Positions 13,665 to 22,056 are shown, counted from the stretch's first letter. The stretch: 26,117 bases of DNA from Bacillota bacterium (GCA_023408815.1 JAEYJO010000062.1:1-26117); one strand, 5' to 3'. Made by a program: numbers and translations. Notes: generated from the letters alone by a model not told the origin.

Positions 13665-14750
13665 TTATTTTTTCGTAATGTAACCCTGTGCCTTCAAAAG
13701 CTCTGCGCAAAGCACCGCCCCACCGGCAGCTCCGCGAACTGTATTGTGTGACAATCCCACAAATTTCCAATCGTATACACTATCCTCTCTTAAACGTCCT
13801 ACGCTTACACCCATTCCCTTTTCGTAATCCACGTCCGTGGTCACCTGAGGACGGTTATCCTCCTCCAGATACTGGATAAACTGCTTAGGTGCACTGGGAA
13901 GCTTAAGTTCCTGAGGTTCTCCTTTGAAGTTGACCAATTTCTCAATAAGCTGTTCTTTAGTCGCCTTTTTCTTAAGTTTTACGAAGACAGCAGCCGTATG
14001 TCCATTCAAAACAGGAACGCGGATACACTGACAGGTAATGACCGGTGAAGCTGCCGGAACGATTTCTCCGTCCTTGATTTCTCCCCATATTCTAAGGGGC
14101 TCTTTTTCACTCTTTTCTTCTTCTCCGCCGATATAAGGAATGATGTTACCTTCCATCTCCGGCCAGTCCTTGAAAGTCTTGCCTGCTCCGGAAATCGCCT
14201 GATAAGTGGTGGCAACCACCTCGTAGGGCTCGAATTCCTTCCATGCGGTAAGCACAGGCGCATAGCTTTGGATGGAACAGTTGGGCTTTACCGCGATAAA
14301 ACCTTTCGTCGTGCCAAGTCTCTTCTTCTGGAAATCGATAACCTTCATATGCTCAGGATTGATTTCCGGCACTACCATCGGCACGTCAGGAGTCCATCTG
14401 TGAGCACTATTATTAGAAACTACGGGCGTCTCCGTCTTTGCATATTCTTCTTCAATCTTCTTAATTTCATCCTTCGTCATGTCTACGGCGCTGAACACGA
14501 AGTCTACTCCCGCCGCAACCTTTTCTACTTCATTTACGTTCATTACGACGATATTTTTTACAGCTTCCGGCATAGGTGTAGTCATTTTCCATCTGTCGCC
14601 TACCGCCTCCGCATAAGTCTTTCCTGCAGATCTGGGACTTGCCGCAACTACTGTCACTTCAAACCAGGGATGGTTATCTAACAAAGAGATAAATCTCTGC
14701 CCCACCATACCGGTTCCGCCTAAAATACCTACCTTTAACCTATCGCTCAT
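13665..14750 (-). CDS. asd: Aspartate-semialdehyde dehydrogenase
   Basis: A 361-residue enzyme reducing aspartyl phosphate to aspartate semialdehyde with NADPH, feeding lysine, diaminopimelate, threonine and methionine synthesis. The nucleotide-binding start is VGILGGTGMVGQRFISLLDN (residues 7-26). The catalytic Cys158 lies in AVKPNCSIQSYAP, and the substrate/His region includes RVPVLNGHTAAVFV. Details such as SNNSAHRW and AISGAGKTFKDWPEME fit the fungal/archaeal-type branch rather than the E. coli type. GAGGAG lies 8 nt before the ATG. It follows argH by 47 nt on the same strand, so the two probably share a transcript. Confidence 0.95.
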   Translation of the reverse strand: MSDRLKVGILGGTGMVGQRFISLLDNHPWFEVTVVAASPRSAGKTYAEAVGDRWKMTTPMPEAVKNIVVMNVNEVEKVAAGVDFVFSAVDMTKDEIKKIEEEYAKTETPVVSNNSAHRWTPDVPMVVPEINPEHMKVIDFQKKRLGTTKGFIAVKPNCSIQSYAPVLTAWKEFEPYEVVATTYQAISGAGKTFKDWPEMEGNIIPYIGGEEEKSEKEPLRIWGEIKDGEIVPAASPVITCQCIRVPVLNGHTAAVFVKLKKKATKEQLIEKLVNFKGEPQELKLPSAPKQFIQYLEEDNRPQVTTDVDYEKGMGVSVGRLREDSVYDWKFVGLSHNTVRGAAGGAVLCAELLKAQGYITKK

Positions 14751-14797
14751 TTTCCATTCTCCTCATCTTTCTATTTAATAAATTCATTTCTTTTATA

Positions 14798-16204
14798 TTA
14801 TGAATTATCTCTTGTCTCCTGCATCCAACTATTTTTCATAAATTCCCTGTTGATAGCAATAACCTCTTTCATCGCTCTTTGTCCCGGGGCACCGATCGTC
14901 AGACGCTTTTCCACGCAGGTCTTTAGACTCACTGCGTCGAAGACATCCTCCTCGAATACCGGGCTGATTTCTTTCAGTTCTTCTATGTTGAGCGCATCGA
15001 TGCATGTGTTCTTATTTATACAGTAAAGTACCAGTCTGCCTACGATTTCATGGGCATCTCTAAACGGCACTCCCTTACCTACCAGATAATCCGCTGCGTC
15101 CGTCGCATTGGTAAAGCCGTTCATCGCACTGACGGCCATGACCTCCTCATTAAACTTCATCGTCCTTAGCATTCCATTAAATAAGGCAAGGCAGCCTTTC
15201 ACCGTGTCGATAGCATCGAAGGTCAGTTCCTTATCCTCCTGCATATCTTTATTATAGGCAAGCGGTATTCCTTTCATTACGGTCAAAATGGAGATCAAAG
15301 CCCCATACACCCTTCCTGTCTTTCCTCTTACTAACTCCGCAATATCAGGATTCTTCTTCTGGGGCATAATGCTGCTTCCTGTAGAATACGCATCATCTAT
15401 TTCAACAAAACGATATTCATTAGAATTCCAAATAATGATTTCTTCACAAAAGCGACTAAGATGCATCATAATCGTGGACAGCGCGGATAAAAATTCAATC
15501 ACATAATCTCTGTCTGAAACGGAATCCATGCTGTTGAAGGTCGGACCTTCAAAGCCCATCAGTGCCGCCGTATATCCTCTGTCGAGAGGATAGGTGGTCC
15601 CCGCCAAAGCTCCCGCTCCTAACGGACAGTAGTTCATCCTTGCATAAATATCCTTGAGCCTGAGACTATCCCTTTTGAACATCTCGAAATATGCTCCCAT
15701 ATGATGTGCCAGCGTAATCGGCTGCGCCTTTTGTAAGTGAGTAAATCCGGGCATGTAAGTGTCCAGATTATTTTCCATAATAGTAAGCAGGGTAGAGAGA
15801 AGCTCCTGAATCTCCTCCGCCACATGCAGGACCTCCGCTCTCGTATACAACCTCATATCTAACGCCACCTGATCATTGCGGCTTCTTCCTGTATGCAGCT
15901 TCTTTCCTGCTTCTCCTATCCGGTCTATCAGATTAGCTTCCACAAAGCTGTGGATATCCTCGTATTCCTCCGTAATGACGAGCTTTCCGCTCTTTACATC
16001 CTCCCGGATGCCGGTGAGTCCTTTTACAATGGCATTTTTCTCTTCTTCAGTGAGAATATTCTGCTTCTCCAGCATTACTACGTGCGCAATGCTTCCTTCT
16101 ATATCTTCTTCAAAGAATTTTCTATCAAAAGAAATGGATGCATTGAAATTATATACAAGCTTATCCGTCTCTTTCGTAAAACGTCCGCCCCAAAGCTGTG
16201 CCAT
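14798..16204 (-). CDS. argH: Argininosuccinate lyase
   Basis: The final step of arginine synthesis: argininosuccinate to arginine and fumarate. A 468-residue protein of the fumarase/aspartase superfamily. It opens MAQLWGGRFTKETDKLVY and has HTGRSRNDQVALDMRLY and the signature loop STGSSIMPQKKNPDIAELVR carrying the catalytic Ser. An upstream in-frame GTG would add five residues, but it overlaps the GGAGGAG ribosome binding site, so the ATG at 16204 is the true start. argG is not in the window. The promoter at 16241-16269 fits it. It leads a probable argH-asd operon, joining two amino-acid pathways. Confidence 0.97.
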   Translation of the reverse strand: MAQLWGGRFTKETDKLVYNFNASISFDRKFFEEDIEGSIAHVVMLEKQNILTEEEKNAIVKGLTGIREDVKSGKLVITEEYEDIHSFVEANLIDRIGEAGKKLHTGRSRNDQVALDMRLYTRAEVLHVAEEIQELLSTLLTIMENNLDTYMPGFTHLQKAQPITLAHHMGAYFEMFKRDSLRLKDIYARMNYCPLGAGALAGTTYPLDRGYTAALMGFEGPTFNSMDSVSDRDYVIEFLSALSTIMMHLSRFCEEIIIWNSNEYRFVEIDDAYSTGSSIMPQKKNPDIAELVRGKTGRVYGALISILTVMKGIPLAYNKDMQEDKELTFDAIDTVKGCLALFNGMLRTMKFNEEVMAVSAMNGFTNATDAADYLVGKGVPFRDAHEIVGRLVLYCINKNTCIDALNIEELKEISPVFEEDVFDAVSLKTCVEKRLTIGAPGQRAMKEVIAINREFMKNSWMQETRDNS

Positions 16205-16240
16205 GGTATTCTCCTCCACAATATCTAAACCTTGTTTCTG

Positions 16241-16269
16241 ATACTAACATATTTCAACGAGTTTTTCAA
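16241..16269 (-). promoter_or_regulatory. Probable argH promoter
   Basis: Minus strand: -35 TTGAAA (16269-16264), 17-nt spacer, -10 TAGTAT (16246-16241), which lies 37 nt before the argH ATG. I saw no ArgR box or riboswitch between promoter and gene. Confidence 0.5.
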
Positions 16270-16385
16270 TCTTTTCCGTTTCTGCCTCTGCATAAAAATT
16301 ACATACTTTGTCAAATTTCAACGGTATACTGCACACCGTTTTTTACTCCTTCATATAATAGGGTATATATAACAGGAGGATTTCT

Positions 16386-17210
16386 ATGGATAAGCCAATA
16401 CTGGAATTAAAGGATATTTCTTATTCTTATCATAATTTAAAGGGTGAAACCCCCGCCCTGTCACATATATCGTTTCAGTTGGAGAAAGGCGAGTTCGTCG
16501 CTATCGCAGGCCCAAGCGGATGCGGAAAATCCACATTATTATCAATCATCTTTGGTCTGCTCGTTCCGGAAAGCGGGGAGATACTCTTTCATATCACCCA
16601 AGGAAAAATGCAGGCCTCCAGACATCAGACGGCCGGGCTATGCCCTAAAATGGGCTACATGCTCCAGCACGACCATTTGTTTGAATGGAGGACTGTTTAC
16701 CAGAACGTTTTGTTAGGTCTGGAGATCAACCGTCAGTTGACCGAAGACAAAATAGACCAAGCAGTAAAGCTGCTAAAGGATTACGACTTATATAAGTTTA
16801 AAGACAAAAAGCCAAGCGAGCTGTCCGGCGGTATGAAACAGCGTGCAGCACTCATCCGTACCCTCGTCCTGGACCCGGAAATTCTGCTTTTGGATGAACC
16901 CTTCAGCGCCCTCGACTATCAGACCAGGCTTTCTGTCTCTTCAGATATATGCAACATCATCCGCTCCACCGGAAAAACTGCTATCTTAATTACTCATGAC
17001 TTATCCGAAGCGATTAGCCTTTCCGACCGGATACTCGTCATGTCCAAGCGTCCTGCTACGATCAAATGCGATATTCCCATCCATCTGACAATTTCAGAGG
17101 ACTCGCCTCTGGCATCCAGAAACGCGCCGGAATATCAAAGTTACTTCAATCAATTATGGAAGGAGATTTCTGATGAAAACTACATCCAAAGTTCCGCAGC
17201 ACTTAAGTAA
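16386..17210 (+). CDS. ABC importer ATP-binding protein, nitrate/sulfonate/taurine type
   Basis: A 274-residue ATPase of the SsuB/TauB group. Walker A GPSGCGKST (42-50), Q-loop in GYMLQHDHLFEWRTV, signature LSGGMKQRAALIRTL, Walker B ILLLDEPFSALD, and switch His in AILITHDLSEAISLSDRI are all intact. It energises the permease that overlaps its 3' end by 38 nt. AGGAGGA lies 5 nt before the ATG. A TATAAT at 16354-16359 may be the -10 box, without a good -35. The group moves alkanesulfonates, nitrate, thiamine precursors and similar small molecules; sequence alone does not say which, and no binding-protein gene is adjacent. Confidence 0.92.
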   Translation: MDKPILELKDISYSYHNLKGETPALSHISFQLEKGEFVAIAGPSGCGKSTLLSIIFGLLVPESGEILFHITQGKMQASRHQTAGLCPKMGYMLQHDHLFEWRTVYQNVLLGLEINRQLTEDKIDQAVKLLKDYDLYKFKDKKPSELSGGMKQRAALIRTLVLDPEILLLDEPFSALDYQTRLSVSSDICNIIRSTGKTAILITHDLSEAISLSDRILVMSKRPATIKCDIPIHLTISEDSPLASRNAPEYQSYFNQLWKEISDENYIQSSAALK

Positions 17211-17988
17211 TCAGGAAAAATATGAGCGTTCCCATCGCAGACAACAGTACCTCATCACTGCCGCCCGCTTATTAATCCTCGTTTTCTTTCTTGCCCTGTG
17301 GGAGTTTTCCGCACGTAAGGGATATATCGATTCTTTCTTTTTCAGCAGTCCCAGCAAAGTGGCGGCCTGCTTCATCGGTATGGTGAAGGATTTATCGTTT
17401 TTTTCCAATACTGGTATCACCCTGCTGGAAACAATTATAAGCTTTGCCCTCGTCTTTATGATAGGTATGGTTTCCGCCACGATTTTATGGTATTCCAAGA
17501 AATGCTCGGAGATTTTAGAGCCTTACCTTGTCATTTTGAACAGCCTGCCCAAATCAGCTCTTGCCCCTTTATTTATCGTATGGCTGGGGACTGGTATCAA
17601 TACCATTATTGTAGCCGGCATTTCCGTCGCCATCTTCGGCTCTATCATCAATCTTTATACCGGCTTTAAGCAAGTGGACGAGGAAAAGATAAAATTGATT
17701 TATACCCTGGGCGGAGGAAAAAAAGACGCATTTATGAAGGTAGTCCTTCCCGGCTCCGTCCCTACTATTCTGAGTAATATGAAGGTGAACATCGGCCTCG
17801 CTCTCGTAGGCGTCATCATCGGTGAATTCCTCGCCGCTAGAAGAGGGCTGGGGTATTTGATCATTTACGGCTCTCAGGTTTTTCAACTGAATCTCGTCAT
17901 TACCTCCATCATCATTCTGTGCCTTATCGCCATGGGTCTGTATCAGATGATTCAAGCTTTGGAATATTATTATAAGAAAAAAATATAA
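17173..17988 (+). CDS. ABC importer permease, SsuC/TauC type
   Basis: A 271-residue membrane protein with about six helices. The binding-protein-dependent permease domain has an EAA-like loop (YTLGGGKKDAFMKVVLPGSV, then LSNMKVNIGLALVGVIIGEF) that contacts the ATPase. Start: the ATG at 17173 follows AAGGAG inside the upstream gene, giving a 38-nt overlap and probable coupling. The cytoplasmic N terminus is basic and hydrophilic (to about residue 27). After its stop the next unit is an unrelated promoter and 29-residue ORF, so the periplasmic-type lipoprotein partner must lie elsewhere or be missing. Confidence 0.9.
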   Translation: MKTTSKVPQHLSNQEKYERSHRRQQYLITAARLLILVFFLALWEFSARKGYIDSFFFSSPSKVAACFIGMVKDLSFFSNTGITLLETIISFALVFMIGMVSATILWYSKKCSEILEPYLVILNSLPKSALAPLFIVWLGTGINTIIVAGISVAIFGSIINLYTGFKQVDEEKIKLIYTLGGGKKDAFMKVVLPGSVPTILSNMKVNIGLALVGVIIGEFLAARRGLGYLIIYGSQVFQLNLVITSIIILCLIAMGLYQMIQALEYYYKKKI

Positions 17989-18005
17989 TTTAAACCAAAA
18001 ATATA

Positions 18006-18034
18006 TTGACAAACAAACACGTAAAGAGTATGTT
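18006..18034 (+). promoter_or_regulatory. Promoter of the 29-residue ORF
   Basis: -35 TTGACA (18006-18011, consensus), 17-nt spacer, -10 TATGTT (18029-18034). The start point would fall near 18041, giving a leader of about 50 nt before the ORF. Confidence 0.7.
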
Positions 18035-18089
18035 AATAGTACGTCTGAAAATTTACGAATTAATAAAACTTGGAAAGGAGGAAGAAATT

Positions 18090-18179
18090 ATGACGAATAG
18101 ATATGCTTTTGATAAAGACAATAGCCTTCAATTGAATAGCCGTTTTAATGGAATTGCCTCCGGTGACAGGAATAATTGA
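18090..18179 (+). CDS. 29-residue peptide, candidate leader peptide of the ABC exporter
   Basis: An ATG follows AAAGGAGGAAG at ideal spacing, and the frame closes after 29 codons at TGA. The peptide is hydrophilic, begins MTNRYAFDKDNSL and ends ASGDRNN. It has no hydrophobic helix, no Cys and no double-Gly cleavage site. It has its own promoter and is followed 33 nt later by a strong terminator and then a second one, before the exporter genes at 18362. This is the arrangement of a leader peptide controlling attenuation, as known for bmrB upstream of bmrCD. Alternatives: an exported signal or cargo peptide of the exporter, or an independent small-protein gene. I do not recognise the sequence. 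Confidence 0.6.
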   Translation: MTNRYAFDKDNSLQLNSRFNGIASGDRNN

Positions 18180-18211
18180 TTCGATATATTACTTTATATA
18201 TCTTGTTTACT

Positions 18212-18245
18212 GATGCGGTCCGATTTATTTGACCGCATTTTTTTA
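18212..18245 (+). terminator. Intrinsic terminator 1 after the 29-residue ORF
   Basis: ATGCGGTC (18213-18220) pairs perfectly with GACCGCAT (18231-18238) around a 10-nt loop, followed by U-rich TTTTTTA (18238-18245). It begins 33 nt after the peptide stop codon. Confidence 0.85.
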
Positions 18246-18265
18246 TTCGCTTTGCGTCAAAATTT

Positions 18266-18297
18266 AAAGCCGCGGCACTTTCTGCCGCGGCTTTTTA
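18266..18297 (+). terminator. Intrinsic terminator 2 before the ABC exporter
   Basis: A perfect 12-bp stem AAAGCCGCGGCA (18266-18277) / TGCCGCGGCTTT (18283-18294) with a 5-nt loop and a U-rich tail. It starts only about 20 nt after terminator 1 and lies 65 nt before the exporter start codon. It could also work on the minus strand. Confidence 0.85.
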
Positions 18298-18361
18298 TAT
18301 TAAAATCAGAAAAGTCCGCATCGCGTTCTTTTCCTGATCGAATAAAATGGGGAGGGACCTT

Positions 18362-20125
18362 ATGAAAACCAAATATCCAACAAAAAAGCTATCGGCCTAC
18401 ATAATCGAGCATAAATTTACTTATATTTTTGCTATCCTGGCCATGATCATCAGCGTTTCGCTGGATCTGATAGCGCCGCAGCTCACCAAGCGCATCATCG
18501 ATGATGTCATCGTGGGCGGACAGACCGATAAGCTTATGTATCTCTTAGGCGGTATCCTTATCGTCGGCATCGGACGATGTATTTTCCAATATCTCAAAGA
18601 ATACTCCTTCGACGTAGCCGGTATAAGAATCACTGCAAAAATGCGCCGCAATCTCTTCGATCACATCCAATCGCTGAGCGCTGACTTCTTCGAACGGACC
18701 AACACCGGAGAACTGATGGCTCGAATCAAGGACGATATCGACAGGATCGGTGACGGCCTTACCTTTGTAGGAATGCTGATGATCGAAGTCGTTATCCATA
18801 CTTCCATCGTGCTCTTTTGCATGTTCAGTCTGGATGCGAGGCTGGCGCTTCTTCCTACTGCATTCATGATCATCGCCGGCAGCATTGCCATTATAATGGA
18901 AAGAAAGCTGGACTCCGTATACGAAGCGATCAGTGAGGAAAACGCTATTTTAAATACGGTGGCGGAAGAAAACCTGGCCGGCGTGCGTACCGTTAAAGCT
19001 TTTGCGCGGGAAAAGTTTGAAATCAGCAAATTCTTATCCCATAACAAAAAGTATTACGAGCTCAATATGAGACAGTCCAGAATTTTTGTGACCTATTATC
19101 CGTATCTTTCCTTTATCACGAAATTGCTTCCCCTCCTTGTTCTGTTATTCGGAGGTGTCCTCGTGATGAAAAAGGAGCTTACCTTAGGCTCCCTCAGTGC
19201 TTTCGTTGAATATTCCATGAACATCGTATGGCCTATGGAAATGCTGGGGTGGCTGACTAACAGCTTCTCTTCCGCTGTGGCTTCCAACAGAAAGCTGAAC
19301 AAGATTTATAAAGAAACTCCGACCATCGTCGAGAAGGAAGCACCAATTCTTCTTGAACAGGTAAAGGGCGGGATAGAGTTTTCCCACGTTTCCTTCAGCA
19401 AGACGGATGCCGACACCACCGCTAAAGTGTCTATCCTAAACGATGTCTCCTTCCGTGTGGAAGCAGGCAAGACCATTGGCATCATGGGGGCTACCGGAGC
19501 AGGAAAGAGTTCCATCATTCATCTTCTGCAGCGCTTTTATGACGTTACAGACGGCTCCATCCGCATCGACGGCATAAATATAGAAGATATGAGCTTAAAG
19601 CAGCTAAGAGGAAATATTTCCCTGGTCATGCAGGATGTGTTCCTATTTTCAGATACGATAAACGAAAATGTAAAACTAGGCAAAAGGGATTATCTGGATA
19701 CCGCGGCGGTAAAGCTGGCTTCTTTCGAAGCTCAGGCCAGCAACTTCATCGAGCGGATGGATAACCAGTATGAAACGGTTATCGGGGAACGCGGCGTAGG
19801 CCTTTCCGGCGGGCAGAAGCAGCGTATCAGCATAGCCCGCGCTCTGTCCAAACGCAATCCCATTCTCGTGCTGGATGACTCTACCTCTGCTCTGGATATG
19901 GAGACGGAGCAGATGATACAGCAGACCCTGCGCGAGCTGGAGCAAACCACAAAAATAATCATTGCACACCGTATCAGTTCCGTAATAAACGCCGACGAAA
20001 TCATCGTCCTGGATAACGGTTCTATCGCGGAACGCGGAACGCACGAAACGCTGCTTAAAAAGGGCGGGCTTTACTATGCCACTTATGCAGCACAATACGA
20101 GGGAGGTGAACAACATGCCAATTAA
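18362..20125 (+). CDS. ABC exporter half-transporter 1 with altered catalytic residue
   Basis: A 587-residue half-transporter: six helices (about 15-310), then a nucleotide-binding domain. Walker A is GATGAGKS (376-383), the Q-loop is in LVMQDVFLFSD, the signature LSGGQKQRISIARA, and the H-loop His is in IIIAHRISSV. After the Walker B Asp505 the catalytic Glu is replaced by Asp506 (LVLDDSTSALD), as in the degenerate site of heterodimeric exporters such as BmrCD and LmrCD. GGGGAGGG precedes the ATG at 18362; an earlier ATG at 18347 overlaps this site and is rejected. It probably exports drugs, lipids or peptides with its partner, whose start overlaps this stop by 11 nt. No clear promoter lies between terminator 2 and this gene. 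Confidence 0.93.
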   Translation: MKTKYPTKKLSAYIIEHKFTYIFAILAMIISVSLDLIAPQLTKRIIDDVIVGGQTDKLMYLLGGILIVGIGRCIFQYLKEYSFDVAGIRITAKMRRNLFDHIQSLSADFFERTNTGELMARIKDDIDRIGDGLTFVGMLMIEVVIHTSIVLFCMFSLDARLALLPTAFMIIAGSIAIIMERKLDSVYEAISEENAILNTVAEENLAGVRTVKAFAREKFEISKFLSHNKKYYELNMRQSRIFVTYYPYLSFITKLLPLLVLLFGGVLVMKKELTLGSLSAFVEYSMNIVWPMEMLGWLTNSFSSAVASNRKLNKIYKETPTIVEKEAPILLEQVKGGIEFSHVSFSKTDADTTAKVSILNDVSFRVEAGKTIGIMGATGAGKSSIIHLLQRFYDVTDGSIRIDGINIEDMSLKQLRGNISLVMQDVFLFSDTINENVKLGKRDYLDTAAVKLASFEAQASNFIERMDNQYETVIGERGVGLSGGQKQRISIARALSKRNPILVLDDSTSALDMETEQMIQQTLRELEQTTKIIIAHRISSVINADEIIVLDNGSIAERGTHETLLKKGGLYYATYAAQYEGGEQHAN

Positions 20126-21887
20126 CTCATTTAAGGACGACGAGCAGACGATAGAAGTCAGCAAGCTAAAGACTCTGCTCAGACTCCTCTCCTATCTTTT
20201 AACATATAAGAAAGAAATACTGGGTGTGCTTGCTATTATGGCCTTCTGTGTATTCGTTTCCCTTTTGAATCCGCTGATTATGGAATCTGCTGTGGACGAT
20301 TATATTTCCAAGGGCAATGTTGCAGGGCTGTTCAAGCTCATAGGCTTTGCCCTCTCGCTCAACATCCTGATGGTCATCGGCATCAAAATCCGTATGTACG
20401 TCATGGCTAAGGTATGTAACAATATACTCGTTACCATACGTCAGGATCTATACAGCCACATACAGACCTTGGATTTTCACTTTTTCGACAGCCGTCCTAC
20501 GGGGAAGATCCTCGCCCGCATCATCGGGGATATCAATTCCTTAAAAGACGTGCTCTCCAACTGTGTTACGACGCTGATTCCCGACTTCATTACGATATGC
20601 GCCGTAGTAATCATTATGTTTATTAAAAATCCGGTACTAGCGGCAGCATCCTTGATCAGCACTCCGCTCATGGCAATATGCCTCTTTCTTATTCAGGTAT
20701 ATTCTCATAAAAGATGGCAGATATTCAGGAAGAAGTCTTCTAATCTAAATGCCTTCGTGCATGAAGACTTTTCCGGCATACGTATCATTCAAAGCTTTAC
20801 TGCAGAGGAAGAGACGAAGCAGACCTTCCGGGGGTTGGTGAAGGAGCACAGAGATTCCTTTATCTCCGCCATCCGTCTAAACGACGCCTTCGGTTCAGTC
20901 ATCGACTTCTGCTGGGGCATCGGCACAGTGATGCTCTACTATACAGGTATTATGATACTGGGTACCGATAAGGTATCCGTAGGTATCCTTATCGCTTTCG
21001 GTACTTATATCTCCATGTTCTGGCATCCGATCATGAACCTGAGTAATTTTTATACCCAGCTCATTACGAATATAAGCGGTGCGGAGCGCGTTTTTGAGAT
21101 CATGGACACCAACGCAGAAATTACCGATGCGGATATGGTTATCGACATCCCCCCCATCGAAGGAAAAATATGCTTCGAGCATGTTACCTTTTCCTATGAC
21201 GGAACTACAAAGGTGCTGGATGATGTGAGCTTTACGGTAGAGCCGGGCGAAACCATCGCTCTCGTAGGACCTACCGGTGCCGGCAAGACGACCATAGTCA
21301 ACCTGATCAGCCGCTTCTACGATGTGCAGCAGGGTAACGTATACGTGGACGGTCATGATGTGAAGACAGTTTCCATCGAAAGCCTTCGCAAGCAGATGGG
21401 CATTATGACGCAGGATAACTTCCTTTTTTCAGGTACCATAAAGGACAATATTCTCTATGGTAAGCTGGACGCGTCCGACGAGGAAATCATAACGGCAGCG
21501 AAAGCTGTTCATGCCGACAGCTTCATTTCTAAAATGGAAAAAGGATATGATTCGGAGCTTTCCGAACGCGGCGGCGGCTTGTCCGGCGGACAGAAACAGC
21601 TCCTGGCCTTTGCCAGAACCATGGTGTCCATGCCCAAAATACTTATACTGGACGAAGCGACTTCCAGTATCGATACACAGACGGAACTTCTCGTGCAGGC
21701 AGGCATCGAAAGTCTGCTGAAGGGACGTACCTCTTTCGTAGTCGCCCACCGTCTGTCTACCATACAGAAGGCGGATCGTATCTTCTATATCGATAACGGC
21801 CGTATTATCGAGGAGGGTTCTCCCTCAGAGCTAATGCAAAAAAGAGGCTTTTATTACAATTTATATATGTCTCAGTTTTATTGCTGA
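20115..21887 (+). CDS. ABC exporter half-transporter 2, canonical ATPase site
   Basis: A 590-residue half-transporter with six helices, then a complete nucleotide-binding domain: Walker A GPTGAGKT (385-392), Q-loop in GIMTQDNFLFSG, signature LSGGQKQLLAFART, Walker B LILDEATSSID with Asp513 and the catalytic Glu514, and switch His in VVAHRLSTIQ. The start is the ATG at 20115, eleven bases inside the previous gene and six bases after GGGAGGTG; a longer frame from 20076 lacks a site. It should form an asymmetric heterodimer with half-transporter 1. The substrate cannot be read from the sequence; multidrug export is the commonest role of this group. Confidence 0.93.
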   Translation: MPINSFKDDEQTIEVSKLKTLLRLLSYLLTYKKEILGVLAIMAFCVFVSLLNPLIMESAVDDYISKGNVAGLFKLIGFALSLNILMVIGIKIRMYVMAKVCNNILVTIRQDLYSHIQTLDFHFFDSRPTGKILARIIGDINSLKDVLSNCVTTLIPDFITICAVVIIMFIKNPVLAAASLISTPLMAICLFLIQVYSHKRWQIFRKKSSNLNAFVHEDFSGIRIIQSFTAEEETKQTFRGLVKEHRDSFISAIRLNDAFGSVIDFCWGIGTVMLYYTGIMILGTDKVSVGILIAFGTYISMFWHPIMNLSNFYTQLITNISGAERVFEIMDTNAEITDADMVIDIPPIEGKICFEHVTFSYDGTTKVLDDVSFTVEPGETIALVGPTGAGKTTIVNLISRFYDVQQGNVYVDGHDVKTVSIESLRKQMGIMTQDNFLFSGTIKDNILYGKLDASDEEIITAAKAVHADSFISKMEKGYDSELSERGGGLSGGQKQLLAFARTMVSMPKILILDEATSSIDTQTELLVQAGIESLLKGRTSFVVAHRLSTIQKADRIFYIDNGRIIEEGSPSELMQKRGFYYNLYMSQFYC

Positions 21888-21908
21888 TTTTTTCGGTACA
21901 TTTTTTTG

Positions 21909-22056
21909 AGTGCCCATAAGGAATTTGTTTATTACTGTTCACTCCGTTCACAGCAACCCATGATTTATGCATTTCAATTCGCTTCGCGAAGCAGAAATCA
22001 TCTCCTGAATCATATTCTCTGTGTGAACAGTAATATTTATTTCTTATATGGGCACT
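21909..22056. repeat. Nested palindromic intergenic element
   Basis: Two 34-nt arms (21909-21942 and 22023-22056) are inverted repeats. The outer 10 bases (AGTGCCCATA) and inner 12 bases (ATTACTGTTCAC) match perfectly, around a 12-nt mismatched block. Inside lie ATGATTT/AAATCAT (21960-21966, 21995-22001) and the 12-base palindrome GCTTCGCGAAGC (21981-21992). T runs border both ends. The element fills most of the 345-nt gap between the exporter and the acyl-CoA ligase gene. It could be a dispersed palindromic repeat, a MITE remnant or a structured RNA with terminator function for the exporter transcript. Confidence 0.75.

Noticed and set aside
18213..18277. Antiterminator formed by pairing arms of terminator 1 with terminator 2
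   Set aside because: Only 4-5 bp G/C pairings could be drawn (for example TGCGG with CCGCG), expected by chance between G/C-rich stems; needs folding software.
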